Shown here one piece after another: positions 1-12,887 of a stretch of DNA of 64,000 nt (position 1 is its first letter; each line of letters starts with the position of its first letter). Both the position numbers and the translations under genes were made by a program. A model generated the notes under the pieces. That model searched no databases. It worked only from the letters and a program-made list of their open reading frames with translations, and had not been told where the DNA came from. Source of the DNA: Diphasiastrum complanatum (Eukaryota; Streptophyta; Lycopodiopsida; Lycopodiales; Lycopodiaceae); assembly GCA_029204225.1 (NCBI GenBank), contig CM055096.1, positions 6,068,931 through 6,132,930 on the forward strand, written 5' to 3'.

Positions 1-1
1 G

Positions 2-2216
2 AAGAATCAAATCTATAGAAGCTATCAAAAGAAAGGAGAGAGTGCACGTACTTTTGTCCTAAGAGTAAAGGAATTGAACAAAGAGCTAGCCTTTATAGGT
101 GATCCTATCAAGGATGAGGAGCTTGTTCAACTCATATTGAATGGACTAAGCTTTGAATTTGACAATTTGGTTCAGGGATATGCAATTATGGGTAAGCTAC
201 CCATACTTGAAGAACTCCAAGGCACACTCATGGCCGAGGAATCAAGAAGGAGCCAAATGCAAGAGAGGATGGATAGGCTTTCCATCCAAGGTGGAGATGA
301 CCAAGCTCTCTTCACCAAAGGCAAAGGCAAGTCCAAAGGCAAAGGATCAACATTCAAGAAGTCTACAAATCTTGAGGATCAAGAAGGACCCTCAAAGGCA
401 TCTCCATCAACCACCAAAGTCAAGAAGGACAAATCAAAGGTGAAGTGCTACTATTGTAGCAAGATGGAGCATTATGCCTCGGAATGCTTCAAGAGGAAGC
501 AAGATCAAAGCCAAGCCAACATGAGCAAAGATGAGGAGGAGGAGAGTTCACATGAGGACTCTCTCATGATGTCCATATTTTCTTTAACAAGCTTCAAAGG
601 AGAAGATCCTTGGTGGATTGACTCAAGTGCTAGTTCACACATGACTAGTAAAAGGGAGTTTTTCTCTTCTCTCTTATCTTATGATGGACCTATAAAGTCT
701 ATCTATACAACAAATGATGAAGCTTGTAAGATTGAAGGAGTTGGTAGCATTCCCCTTTGCTTAGGATCTTCCAAAAAGATCAACATAGAAGGTGTTTTGT
801 ACATTCCTACAATAACAAAGAATCTACTAAGTGTTGGCCAAATGGTAGACAATGGTTTCAATGTTGACTTTGCCTCAAATGAATGTTTCATCAAGAAGAA
901 GGGTAAGATAGTGGCTAAGGGCACTAGACTTGGCAAACTTTATAAGTTGGATGCATTTGTGGATACTAATGTTGTCATGTTGGCCGAGAAGAGCAAGATA
1001 TCTACCTTTACTTTATGGCACAAAAGACTTGGACATGTCAACTCGGGTTCCATGGAGGCTATGATCAAGGAGGAGTATGCTTTAGGCCTACCAAGGTCTA
1101 TTGGGAAGGAAGACAAGGTTTGTGAAGCTTGTGCCTTATCCAAGGCACATAAGAAGGTGTTTCCTAACTCCATCACAAAGTCATCTCATCCTCTTGAACT
1201 CATACACTCGGATGTGCACATTGCTAGCACCAAATCTAATGGAGGTTCATCCATGTTTTTAACCTTCATTGATGACTACTCAAGATATTGTTGGGTGTTC
1301 TTACTTTCCTTCAAGTCTCAAGTATTTGATACTTTTGTAAAGTTCAAGTTGTTTGTGGAAAAGCATCATAATCATAGCACCAAGATTCTTAGAAGTGACA
1401 ATGGTGGAGAATTCATCTCCAATGAGTTCAAGGCCTTTTGTCCTTACACTCCTCAACCAAATGGAGTTGCTAAAAGAAGGAATAGAACATTATGTGAATG
1501 TTCTAAGGCTTTAAGATTAGATGCTTGTTTGCCCAAATCCTTTTGGGGTGAGTCTCTTGTATGTGCAAACTACTTGATGAATAGGGTGTCTTGCAAAGCA
1601 ATTGAAGACAAAACTCCTTATGAGATGTTGTATGGAAAGAAACCCAATCTTAATCACTTGAAAGTTTTTGGGTGTATATGTTATGTGCATGTGCCATTGG
1701 AAACAAGAACCACGGAGGATCCATCTTCCACAAGAGGGATCATGCTTGGATATGCAAGCTCAAGCAAGGGCTACAAAGTCTATCTCCCATCCTTGAACAG
1801 ATTTGTTGTTTCAAGGGATGTCATCTTTGATGAACATCATATGCATATGCTTGAAGAAGGCAAAAGTGCTCCAACAATCAAGAAGAAGATGGCCGAGGAG
1901 CAAGATCTTGGTTTTGAGGAGGAGCTCATGAAGGAGCAAGCACCAAACCCACCTATCACACCAAGGAGATCTTCAAGGGCAAAAGTGGAGCCATCAAGGC
2001 TCACATATCAAGGCAAAGGACATCAAGTTGAGGGTATCTCATCCACTTCTTATGCTTTATCTAGTTTTAAAGAACCATCTAATGTTGAAGATGCATTGAA
2101 CTCCAAAGAATGGTATAAAGCTATGTTGGATGAGTATGATGCCTTGATTGAGAATGAAACTTGGTTGCTTGTTGAGAGACCTCAAAGGAATGTAATAGGA
2201 TGCAAGTGGGTCTTCA
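2..2216 (+). pseudogene. Ty1/copia gag-protease-integrase, truncated at window edge
   Basis: The reading frame is open from base 2, so the element starts outside the window. Domains in order: end of the copia gag (UBN2-type), a CCHC zinc knuckle with CYYC...HYASEC near base 445-490, an aspartic protease with WWIDSSASSH (D-S-S instead of the usual D-S/T-G) near 610, GAG_pre-integrase with LWHKRLGH near 1015, and integrase core with HSDVH and RSDNGGEF. About a dozen residues are missing between the second catalytic Asp and PYTPQPNG, and the catalytic Glu of the usual VAER motif is Lys (VAKRRNRT near 1465). This integrase should therefore be dead. The frame reaches the first residues of reverse transcriptase (CKWVFKL) and is then cut by a deletion. 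Copia identity is firm. Confidence 0.93.
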
Positions 2217-2616
2217 AGCTTCATGGCTTTCAAAAAAGCAAGAAACTATATCTCTATCTTCAGTCGAGGCCGAGTACAAAGCTTTGACAACCACTACAAA
2301 GGAGGTACTTTGGATCAAGAGATTATTGGTGGAGCTAAAGACCATAATTTCAGAGGAGGCACCAATCATCTACAATGACAATATATCAGCCCAACACCTT
2401 GCATCTAACCCAATCTTCCATGCAAGATCTAAGCACATTGAGATACGCCATCACTTTGTGAGAGAAATGGTGCAAGCCAAGGAGATTGCTTTGGAGCATG
2501 TTCCAAGCAATGAATGTGTAGCTGATCTACTTACTAAACCACTTCAAAAGACACCTTTTATGAAGTTCAGATCATCACTTGGAGTGATTAGTAAAGCAAT
2601 GATTGAACCAAGCTAG
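2217..2616 (+). pseudogene. Ty1/copia RNase H, C-terminal end of pol
   Basis: The sequence WLSKKQETISLSS followed by EAEYKAL, NPIFHARSKHIEI and VADLLTKPL is the conserved end of copia RNase H. It directly follows CKWVFKL of the RT start in another frame, so essentially the whole RT domain and the start of RNase H (about 0.7-1 kb in intact copia elements) are deleted at roughly 2,216-2,222. The stop TAG at 2,614 is followed by a purine-rich tract, as expected for the end of pol. Confidence 0.92.
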
Positions 2617-2619
2617 ATA

Positions 2620-3300
2620 GTGAGGAGGAGTGTTAAAAATTCACAATTCTAGCTTGACTAGTTTTGGTCATATGACTTGTAAATAGTTAGATGGTCATGA
2701 TGTGGCTTGTCACACGTGCCAAATAGCATAGGATTCCATTCATAAGGATGTTCTCAAGTAGACCTAAGTGTTAGAACCTTTGGAATGAGTCCAAATTATG
2801 CTTAGATACAAGGGAGAAAAAATAGGAGCTATTTTTGGTAATTTTTGCATTGTTGAGGGATCTCCGAGATTCCAACCCTAACTTGGTAGGGATGAAAGAT
2901 CCACCAAAATTAGCATTAGGGATAGGTTTAGGGCTACTCATACCTGCCCAAAACCGTGATGGATCATGTATATATAGGTGATGATATCTCACCAAAATCA
3001 ATCAAGCAATTTCATGATTTTTCTCTCATAATGGTGCAATTGCTCTCTATGTTCATAATTGTTTGAGTACTTGTGATTACTAATGATTATAGGATTGAAT
3101 GTAGGCCTGGTGTACAGTTGTCAGACTGTGGGAGGCCGTACTTTCACACGTGTGAAGCCTTCTTCAAGGATTTGGGCCATTTAGTGAGGTTCAAGCATAG
3201 ATTTTTGATGGATTTTGATGGTTCAACTTGTGCTAATCTTATGAAATCATAATCTATTGTTTCCCTCATCATTTCAAGTGTTTTAGGATCCTTATTTGCT
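2620..3300 (+). mobile_element. Polypurine tract and 3' LTR of the 5'-truncated copia element
   Basis: A purine tract (GTGAGGAGGAG, 2,620-2,630) ends exactly before TGTTAAAAATTC at 2,631, the expected PPT/LTR boundary. A TATA-like element (TGTATATATAGG) lies near 2,967. A palindromic TTTCACACGTGTGAAG with a CACGTG core is at about 3,142. The right end is not certain: copy A of the TFIIS-N block begins near 3,311, so the LTR ends at or before that point. The 5' LTR is outside the window, so no target duplication can be checked. Confidence 0.7.
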
Positions 3301-4689
3301 GTAATTTTTACACTCACAACCATATGCCTAAAACAACATTGGCAATGGCAAATAATAATGCAAAGGATGTGATGAAGCACTTTGTGCAAATCGAAGAATT
3401 AAAAGTGTATGAGAATGCTGTAAAGTGATAAACTTATGTTGACGATAGAATAATATGATGATGGAATGATCTTGGCATTATTTCACAAGAAGCTTTACAA
3501 GAAAAAGGCAAAAATTTAATATACTTCTTATGAAAACCCCATCCACATGTTTCAAAAGCAATTGGCATGAAGTTTTCACCTTTGCATCTTGTGATACTAA
3601 GAAAACGCATCTTGGTTTTCAAGGGGGGCTTGAACGTGAGACTAGCCAAACCTTGGATGATAATTAGAAAAGAAAATGAGTGAGCTCAAGCCGTAAACGG
3701 TATTTGTTATATACTTGAAAGCCCTGGGGCCTGCACAAAAGTGTTAATGCAAATCATGTGTTTATTGGAAAAATATAATCAAGGCTACGATCAATCTCAT
3801 TGGATACTCAAATTCAGCATAGTTCGGAAGTACAAAAAATCCAAAGGTTTAAGAGATTTGTATAAAAGCCATGCTTTGTGTCTGATCTGGGAACGACATC
3901 GACACAGAGGGTAATCTCATGCTTCACATCCTATGTAAAAATTACGTTCTGGACTTCAGGAATGCAGGCCAGGTGGATTTTTATTCTGCTAAGGATGTTG
4001 CAAGGGACTGAATGCAAATTAGAGTTTGAAATAATCCCAAAGCGATTTCATAAACTTTTTAGAATCGCCAAGTAGTAATTGATAGCCAGGCTCGGAGGTA
4101 TGGGTGTGAGTTGGAATAAAGACACGTATGAATCAACACCTTAGAAGCGTTAGAGCCAGTACAGACTAAAAGGGATGCGTCTCATATTTTTGAGAATATC
4201 AAGATGCTCGTAATCAGAATCAAGAAATGACAAATATTATGAAATCCAGATGTTTGAATGTACGTTATTTATAGTTTGAGTGTGGGTGTGGTAGTAAAAT
4301 AAATGCCTTCATATTATATCGAAAACGTGTGGTATTGAGATTGTTACGTTTGATCAGTGGTCAGAATTACTAAAGTATTTAATGCCAGAGAATGTTAACA
4401 ACAAAAACTGTCTGATAAAAAAAACTGAGTTGTTGCAACAATAAATATCTTCAAAATGCTGGTCAATTGGAATTTGCCTCTACTTCCAGTGTCTCACTTT
4501 ACTTGAGTTAAAGATGGATCAGCTTCTTAAGCCCTTATGTAAATCCGTGCAGCACAGACGCAACAACCTATAAACGAGAACGTTCGAGCCGCTGGCTTCT
4601 TAGCTAATTAGTGGGCCACAATTGCACTTCACTTATTTGGGTTTGATAATTGGTTAATGTTGATTAGCGTCAGAGACTGCCCCTCGCAT

Positions 4690-5438
4690 CGTTTTCGTGT
4701 GAGCTTGATAATCCCGTCTGACTGTGAATCCTTTTTTGGCCTCTTTTGGGCTCAATAGCTGGCACCTCGTCTGCTTTCTTGCTGATCCTTGATGTAGGGA
4801 TCCGACAAACTATGGGTCCGCCTATTACCTCACCATTAAACTTTACCCAAACTTACAAGCTGCATATGCAATAGACGGTGCAGCAACAACAGATGCTTTA
4901 TGATTGACGTTCTTCAGAATGTCTAGAGAAGTGGGCACCTGAGTAGCACGTGCAGGCCTACGAGAGTTTCAAAGCACGACGACGGATGATGATGATGCAC
5001 TTGAGATTAGTTCGTTGTTCACGGTCTTCTTGAGCTGTACTGAAGGCCTTTTTCGAACTTTTTTGGAGGAGAAAGAGTAGGAGATGCTCTCCGCCTGCAA
5101 ATTTGCTGGAGACCTGTAGCGGAATTGTAATCATTTGTTTGTTTAGTAGGTGTATGAAATAAGTTGTGAACCAATTGATTCCAATCATCCAGAAGCCAAT
5201 CTGCAACGTATCTGACACCTCCATGTGCACGCTGTTTTAATTTGTTCACGACTTTTCCCACCATTGTGGCTCTCAAATCCTCCAAGCCCAAATTCAGGCT
5301 CTGCAGTTGGAAGAGCAGTCGCAACAGCCCTTCCGGAGGAAACTCATCAGCTCTAAGCAGTTGTTCCTTGATAATCGTTATTTCATTCCTACGAACCTCA
5401 CCAACCTCTCCAGTTGTTGCATCGTAAATTTGTTCCAT
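4690..5438 (-). pseudogene. TFIIS N-terminal (MED26-like) domain protein, copy A, frameshifted
   Basis: The start ATG at 5,438 sits in GCCATGG. The first ~110 codons carry a TFIIS N-terminal (LW) domain: LLRLLFQLQSLNLGLEDLRATM, VGKVVNKLKQ and DWLLDDWNQLVHN. This four-helix domain occurs in TFIIS, Elongin A and Mediator MED26, where it binds partner proteins in Pol II elongation. Compared with copy B, a 1-bp loss near 5,070 and a 7-bp loss near 4,855 break the frame, giving a 139-residue product that ends soon after the domain. A splice acceptor before the ATG and a GTAAGT donor (near 5,574) are retained. It is probably a pseudogene, though a short domain-only protein could still be made. Confidence 0.68.
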
Positions 5439-5974
5439 GGCAATCGCAATGGCTGAATAGCATACAAAGAATACAGTAACTAATAAGCTTGATCAACTAT
5501 AATTTAGAACATGGGTGCTTAGATCCAAGATGGCCATCTTGTTGAACAAGAAGCTGCATGATGCATGAATGACTTACAGTTCGCAAGACGATGATCAATC
5601 AAATCTTAGAAAGCACTCAAACAAGCAGAGGACAAGACGATGATCAATCAAATCTTAGAAAGCACTCAAACAAGCAGAGGACTGAGAGGACTGAGACTGA
5701 ACATCATGGAAGTGCAATGATTAAACAAGCATAATATTTATGACTTTCAACAAAATGAATAATACAAGTATTGAAAGTAGTGGCAAAAAACAAAACCCGA
5801 TCGATCCCTTGTGCTGTTGTTTTGATCACACCTGCCTGATCCACGACTAATCTTGTGCCGCAGCTGCTTCTTTTCTGCCAGCTCCTCCTTCTTTTCAACA
5901 GAATTGTTGTGTTGGAATAGTATAAGACCTCTGTGAGTAAAAGAGTGAATGAAGTCTCTTTGTCTCTTTCGACA

Positions 5975-5982
5975 TATATATA
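5975..5982 (-). promoter_or_regulatory. TATA box candidate of copy A
   Basis: TATATATA lies upstream of the presumed 5' UTR of copy A, followed by the segment (GACTTCATTCACTCTTTTAC) that is shared by all three copies. Copies B and C have a different sequence at this spot and no obvious TATA box. Only the motif and its position are seen; no promoter activity is shown. Confidence 0.4.
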
Positions 5983-6847
5983 CATGCGCAAGGCTTAAGG
6001 GCGCTTTAGGGTAAAAGTCATGAATTAATTGCTTTGTAAATGAGGAGAGGGGTCGGGGGTCTCCATTGGAGGCCTTTTCGCTAAGGGAAGTGTCTTCGGC
6101 TGACGGCCGTAGCCCCACGGAGAAGAGTTTTCCCACGGTGGAACGGTCAAGGACCTTCCTCTACATGGAAACCTTTTTTACTTTTTTGAAAATCTTTTTT
6201 TTGTTGTAAAACTTTTTTTACAAGCACTGTTTGCGCATAAGGTCATTCACAAAAAAGTGAATTTGTTTTACATTCATCTTGTGCATCCTGGAAAGTCCAT
6301 GTAAATTTTTTTGAAAAAAACAAAAGGGGGCTGCACAAGATTTCGCTCTAGTAGGCACCTCCTTTTTTTCATGAAAAAGGAATATATGATTTTGTGCATG
6401 CATGCATCTCACACTATTTAAGATAATTCAAATTCCAAGTTCTTCCAATTCTTGCTTTCTAAGAAGCTCAGGCACATTTTTGCCCAATTTTTTTCTTTTC
6501 AATTCAATCCATTGGGAAACATCAAATGAAAGATTATAATAATATTGAACATATCTCCGATCTAGATGAATTTTGGTTCAATCGGGCAAAGCAAAAAACA
6601 ATGCACACATTTATGAAACATAAATCTTAATTTGATCATATGTAGTCTAGACATTAGCTATCTACCAGTTTCATGTCGTTAAGAGTGCAAACCTTGGCCG
6701 ACTTACTCTTGATGTCCACCATTATAGGCTGCAGCACTTGATGCCTACATTCAGCCACTTGAGCTAGCATCGGAGTCCTTCCTTCTAATGGCCTTCGCCT
6801 CGCTATTGACGATTGAGGTATTCACAATGTTGCTCAGATGTGTGTGA

Positions 6848-7215
6848 CCAAAATCATAACATTAGAAGGAGATGGAAGGTAGGAGCCAAGGTCAGGTTTT
6901 TGGTTGCCAATGACAATTGGTTGTTGTGAGCTTCTAAGGTTTTACAATGTGAAAAATTGCAAATATTAGCTTGATTTAACTATATTTGTTGTAAACGTGT
7001 GGAACCTATTCTCACGTTTGAAGGATAGGCCTAGGTAGGCTAGTACCAAATCTCATGAGTAGATAAGACCATTTGGCAAGTTTCTATAAAATAGGACCAA
7101 TTTCCTTGATTCCAGAAATTTTGGAGATGTGCAATTTGATTCGATGTCTCTAAATTAGGGGTAGAATTTAAGAGTAGGTTAAGTATTGATCACATGGCAC
7201 CCTCACATGCCGATA
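6848..7215. repeat. Dispersed repeat, also at 45,634-45,990
   Basis: About 360 bp starting with AAAATCATAACATTAGAAGG is repeated in the same orientation at 45,634-45,990 at roughly 90% identity. It contains a CACGTT/CACGTG-type motif beside CCTATTC. Its orientation relative to the TFIIS-N block differs between the two loci. No coding sense was found. Confidence 0.7.
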
Positions 7216-8680
7216 GTCGATAAATTAGTAGATAGCTCATCAATGTCACTGACAGTAGTTACTACTCCATCAATGCCAATGCCCAAAATTGGTCCTATTG
7301 TATAGCCATTCCAATACTCTTAAAAAATACAATATGAAGTCCTCGTCATTAGTGTCCCCAAGCAAACCACTCACCATAGTGTTTGTCACCATGATAGCCA
7401 ATCGTGCGATATCCATCAACTCTCCATCCTAGAGCTAGTTCACAAAGCTCCATGCGTTGTCCATTTTCATTTGCATTTTCTTGATTCCATCATAAATTGC
7501 CCTTGTAAGTCGTGTCCCATGACAAATGACTCAAGTCCAATATAAAAATAGCTATTCCCTATCAGGTATCACTAATCCTAAACATTGAAGCATCAAATCA
7601 AACAATTCCATTCATGTATTCTCCTAAGATAGCTCTAAAGCTGCTCCCTTGGATAATATCAAGATCATTTACTGAAATACACCGAGATGCCAACTCCAAA
7701 GCCACCATCAAGTTCCTCACATACAATGCATGCCAATATCATTCCAAATGAACTCGTGAGATCTTCCATGATCCAACCCAAAGAATATGCACCCTGCCAT
7801 CATTAAAATTTGCATCCTTGACGCAATCTTGATACGACAAATTGACTTGACTTGTCCAAACTGATAGTTGAAGTGTATCTCATACATGACAACCCTGATA
7901 CACTACTTCACAACTAATTTGACTTGTTTTGAATTGACTTGCTAATTGCAAATGCTACAAACCATCACACTTACCACTCACCAAGAGTCTCCAAAGTGTG
8001 ATCACTGACTCATTCTTCATCTCACGTGTCGCACACATAGTTCATCCAATAAGTTTGATGTCTTGCTCAATGGCTTCCAACCTACACCACCTCGTACTTC
8101 TATCACCCATGACCTCCAAGTGTGTGTACCTCCAAACTAGCCGCAATCTCTCCCTCGAATGAGAAATTTCCAAGTTGCAAATGCATGTGTCAATGCAGCT
8201 ATCCACTGATCCAAAACTTCCACTACCAATCATGTCTGTGCTACCAATCATAGCTGTGAGAGCGTTCCTCCAAATGTCACCCGACATTAAGTGTTGAAAA
8301 TATCACGAGAATTTATGAGTAGTCATGATGCCAAACTACATTTTCGTCGCCAATACTAGCTTTTTCCACACCATTTTGCTCCTATTTGCCCTCATTCCGC
8401 TATTACCGCTTCCAAATATAAAGTTACCCTATCAGAAGGTCATTGGGCTTTTGTAACTAATTTATATTTTCTTCTTTTATATAGGAGTAGGCCTAATCTA
8501 ACTTTGGTTATGCTTCTTCAATTGAGTCCTAATAGAAATTTATTTACTTGGATGTTAAGGTCACTTCGCCAAGTTGAGTCTTCTATAGAAATTTCAATTC
8601 TCTATACAACTTCATCTTTATCCGGCTATATCTTTTCTAAATCGAATTGAACATATTCTACTAATCATGTATTTGTTTGT
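7216..8680. other. No gene recognised
   Basis: Several short stretches on the minus strand read like protein (for example around 7,620-7,740 and 8,042-8,287), but they are interrupted by stops and match no family known to me. This may be an old, decayed mobile element. Confidence 0.4.
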
Positions 8681-8689
8681 GGTTTGGGA

Positions 8690-8835
8690 CACTTTGAGGT
8701 AATGTGCCCTTCTCCCTTACAATTTTTACAAATAGTATGTGGTTGATCTATTTCATTGGTTCAAGGCATCCTACTAAATAATACCCTAGTGCTCTACACT
8801 TACAACAAACTCCTATATTCTTTTATCGTTGAACA
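8690..8835 (-). pseudogene. Zinc-knuckle remnant of a retroelement gag
   Basis: On the minus strand CKNCKGEGHITSKCPK forms a complete CX2CX4HX4C knuckle. Just upstream, in another frame, CCKCRALGYYLVGC looks like a second knuckle with its His changed to Tyr. Two adjacent knuckles suggest a gag or capsid-type protein of a gypsy-like or pararetroviral element. No other domains were found nearby, so the source family is open. Confidence 0.45.
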
Positions 8836-9111
8836 ATATTTTTTTGTTGATTTGGAATATATTTCTTCATAGTTATTGGTATATATTTTTTAAGTATTTT
8901 CTTACTATATTAGCTACTAGTTATAGCATTTGACAGTTGATTTTCATAGAATAGTTCATACTCTTCAAATTTCATTAGATATACTATTTCAATAACAAAC
9001 GTACTTTTTTACATTCGTCAACTTAAGCAACCTGAGTTTATTTTTACATTTGGAGTGATGATATCTCTCTTGTATACATTGCCATACATTGGATTACCCA
9101 ATTATGGTAGC

Positions 9112-10085
<974 letters not shown>

Positions 10086-10097
10086 TATGCATTAACC

Positions 10098-10480
10098 TTA
10101 GCATTGGGTAACTTTTTTCACCTGTTTTGAGCTTGCAAGGGGAGCAAAATGCTCGAGCCTCGGGTCTGGTATTTGGCCTCGAAATAAGCCTACCAAATTT
10201 GAACTTGGTTTTGAAAGATTTATAGAGAGGGTTATAGAATCACCCCACGACATCAGAACATACATCGGAATATTGAAGCTAATTTGAGGGGTATACCGAG
10301 GTTGACGTTGGTATAAGCCTACCAAATTTACACTTGTTTTTGAGACATTTATAGAGAGGGTTATAAAGAGGGTCCAGGTGGCCAGAGGCATTCTAGGACA
10401 CTCTGCTAACCGAGGGGAATATCGAGACTGATGAAAAAAAGGCCCCTCGGGGGTAAACCACGGTATAAAACAAAATGTAT
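10098..10480. repeat. Short internal direct repeat, no gene
   Basis: AAGCCTACCAAATTT and the following ~50 bp (with TTTATAGAGAGGGTTATA) occur twice, about 130 bp apart. Related GTATACCGAGG/GTATACC motifs recur at about 17,340-17,375. No reading frame is convincing. Confidence 0.5.
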
Positions 10481-10727
10481 ATGGATCTCAGTTTTGGAAT
10501 TTGTTACCTATCAACACATTGAATTCCATTTTCTATCAACTTTGGTTGCCATATGCATAAGTGAATAAAGAAATTTATGTAACACAAAAAAATCATGATC
10601 ACAAATTGTGTACTCACATGCATCAACTTCTTGTTCGATGTCAACTAGTCAATTTATAAAGTGTAATTGCATATGTGAACAACATGATTAATATTACAAT
10701 GAATTGAGATACATCATATTGTCTCAC

Positions 10728-10913
10728 TCATTCATTTGGTGGTTCATCGTTATCATTTGCCGCATCATCATGCGACAAATCCGCCAAACCAAATGAGTCT
10801 ATCTCTAATTCTACCCAAATATCTCCTATAGCTTCATCATTAATAAGCTGATCTTCAAAAGCTAATGGCGACAATGATGACGAGTGAGATCGTGAAAGTG
10901 TGTTGTGTGTCAT
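10728..10913 (-). pseudogene. Possible acidic C-terminal tail of the CACTA transposase gene
   Basis: A 61-codon open frame rich in Asp, Glu and Ser (ends HDDAANDNDEPPNE) lies downstream of the DUF4216-like exon in the same orientation. An acidic tail also follows the DUF4216-like segment of the second CACTA fragment (39,700-40,110). It is assigned by position and composition only. Confidence 0.35.
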
Positions 10914-11328
10914 CGAACCATCCGACGATCATGTATCATGCTCAACATCATCATTACCTTGTGAAGCTTGCACATGATCATCCTCCAAAATTGTGTCATT
11001 GAATCTGTCATCACGATCTTGTTCATGAGGTGCATCAACTGGCAGCGCCATGTCCTCCATGACATCTCTATCTTTAACGTTTTTTTTTACTTCGAAGAGC
11101 GACTTGAATCACGTGCCACCATCTGGGATCTGAACGATCGGGGTGAAAGACCACCTGCAATGGATCGATGTTACCAAAAGGTTGACTCATAGTTAGTATC
11201 CATAGCTATGTTACAGTTGCTTGTGTATTACTATATAAAATAATTTTTTTTTTGTAGTACACTTAAAATTGATTGATTGACAACAAAAGAGCATAGACAT
11301 CTTGAAAACATAGAGGAAATGTACCTGC

Positions 11329-11700
11329 TCACATTGCTGCGGAAAAACAAATGTGTCGCTTTGATCTGTCCCAAAGCTTGGTGGAGTCAATGGCAAAATA
11401 AGCACTCTCATCTTTCTTGATAGTTGCATTGGGACCATTGCAAATAACTTTGAACCATTTGACATCAAATTTGAAAAAGCTGAATTGTCTAAATCCAACT
11501 TTGAGGATGTCATTGATTGTCCCACAATAATCAAGTTGAGAAGAGAGTAAATTCTTGTCCGCCGTGCTTGCTCGACTCTCTTGGGTAAAATTTGCCATGA
11601 CTCTACAATCGTACGTGTTTCTATTTTCGTACGAAAGTGTCGTCCATGTGTCCACAGTGCATTGTATTTTTTGTACTGAATGAAATGGAACTAAATGTGT
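11329..11700 (-). pseudogene. CACTA transposase gene, DUF4216-like exon
   Basis: A plausible splice acceptor (CATTCAG) near 11,681 opens a frame with VMANFTQESRASTADKNLL, DYCGTINDIL and DVKWFKV. These fit the DUF4216 domain found at the C-terminal side of plant CACTA Tnp2 proteins. The same pattern (NLVESDLVGTIQEIL, KWFQ, GPHATI) occurs on the plus strand at 39,330-39,530, which supports the assignment. Confidence 0.7.
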
Positions 11701-11949
11701 TAGGGATACAACAAACATGCACAAAATTGCACGTATCAATAAACATGTGAATGTTGGTCATCATAGATTACATGTAAATCGCACCCCCTTGCAAATTCTT
11801 GCTCTCTCTCTGTTACTTCCTGGTTGTTTGTCGAGGCTTCTCTAAGTGCATCACACAGCAATCAAGCGTCATGTCCTTGGGTAGAAGCGCGAGGTCAGGT
11901 GGATATGGTTGTCTTCTATGCCCTCACCTGAAAGTGGCTCGAGCGGTTT

Positions 11950-12296
11950 GTCTATGAGCCTTGGCCTCTTCGTATAGCGAAATCCACTTTTGCATTTCCT
12001 CACTATTAAGAATGCAAAACTTATTTACCTTCTCCCCGAAGGACTCACTCATTCTCATAATCACTCCTTTTCCTTGAGGAACCTCCCAAACAACACGCTC
12101 AATACATTCTTCTTATCCCAAAGATGAGGAATAGAAGGATCGCTATGAGCAAGGAACTCCGTGATGTAAACCATGGACTCTTGCACTAGCCATCCTTCCG
12201 ACATGCTACCCTCAGGCCTTGCTCTTTGTCTTACAGAGCCTTTCAACGTTTTCATGAATCGTTCCAAGAAAAACATTCAACGGCTATGGACAGTGC
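11950..12296 (-). pseudogene. CACTA transposase gene, exon 7 (LERFMKTLKG region)
   Basis: After an acceptor AG at 12,297-12,298 the exon reads a short stretch to an in-frame TGA at 12,277-12,279 (TGG expected), then MFFLERFMKTLKG and RARPEGSMSEGWL. This matches the conserved end of the DUF4218 region of plant CACTA transposases (W-M-Y-x-x-E-R-x-x-K-T-L-K). After the TGA at ~12,061 another frame continues with EEMQKWISLYEEAKAHRQ, so a frameshift follows. Confidence 0.75.
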
Positions 12297-12405
12297 CTGA
12301 ATTAAAAAAATGAATCAATGTTAGTGAGGGAACATGAGAATTACCACAATAGCAATGGTCTAGGATGGACTAAGAATAGGTAATTGATGCAAGTATATGA
12401 TGTAC

Positions 12406-12746
12406 CTGCAATGGCCACCTCATCTACCAAATGCACAATGAGATGCATTTGAATGGTGAGAATAGATGTGGGAAAGTGCTTCTCGATCAAACACGCTGCC
12501 TCGATGGAGCTTTGTCTTGCCGCCTCAATGGATGCTAGCAGTATCTCTTTGGATGTAATGTATCTTCATAAGAAAGAGAAACAACAATGACACACATGTT
12601 AGTCAGATCATCATCTTGAACCACCCCAAGAAAAAATGATGTGAATCGCAAGCGCATTCACCGTACCTCACCAAACCACTGATTTTGTAGATTGCACTCC
12701 TTAACTCCTCTGTCAAGAACCCTCTCATCACCAAGGGAAGCACAAA
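12406..12746 (-). pseudogene. CACTA transposase gene, exons 5 and 6 (DUF4218)
   Basis: Exon 5 (12,667-12,746) encodes FVLPLVMRGFLTEELRSAI. Exon 6 (12,406-12,563) encodes IEKHFPTSILTIQMHLIVHL. Both are typical of DUF4218. Each is bounded by AG before and GTAC after, so the exon limits can be read directly. Both are open in the expected frame. They lie between the Tnp2 core (right) and exon 7 (left) in the order usual for plant CACTA genes. Confidence 0.78.
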
Positions 12747-12887
12747 CTGCATGCACAAAAACAATTTGTCATGATCATTGAGATACATATATGCGTAATG
12801 AGATCATCATGAAATCACAAGACATGCTATAAAATGTAATCGACAATGTTGAAGTGGAAAAAAAATAAAAAAACATGCCATGCCAAC

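Larger units (their letters stand above)
3311..6855 (-). repeat. Copy A of the ~3-kb TFIIS-N gene block
   Basis: This block is the reverse complement of 42,141-45,125 (copy B) and, over part of its length, parallels 56,223-58,120 (copy C). Similarity includes the 5' upstream DNA, the 5' UTR, intron, coding exon and about 1.3 kb of 3' flank. Relative to copy B, copy A has about 375 extra bases near 3,483-3,857. It lacks a ~36-base stretch present in B (near 44,538) and C. A 49-bp direct duplication (5,584-5,632 and 5,633-5,681) lies in the presumed 5' UTR. The outer limit on the right is a short TG/CA run at about 6,850, matching the (CA)n tract that bounds copy B. Confidence 0.8.

Noticed and set aside
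7240-8290. Possible host pseudogene on the minus strand
   Set aside because: Short protein-like stretches exist, but stops are frequent and no family could be named; left as unassigned.
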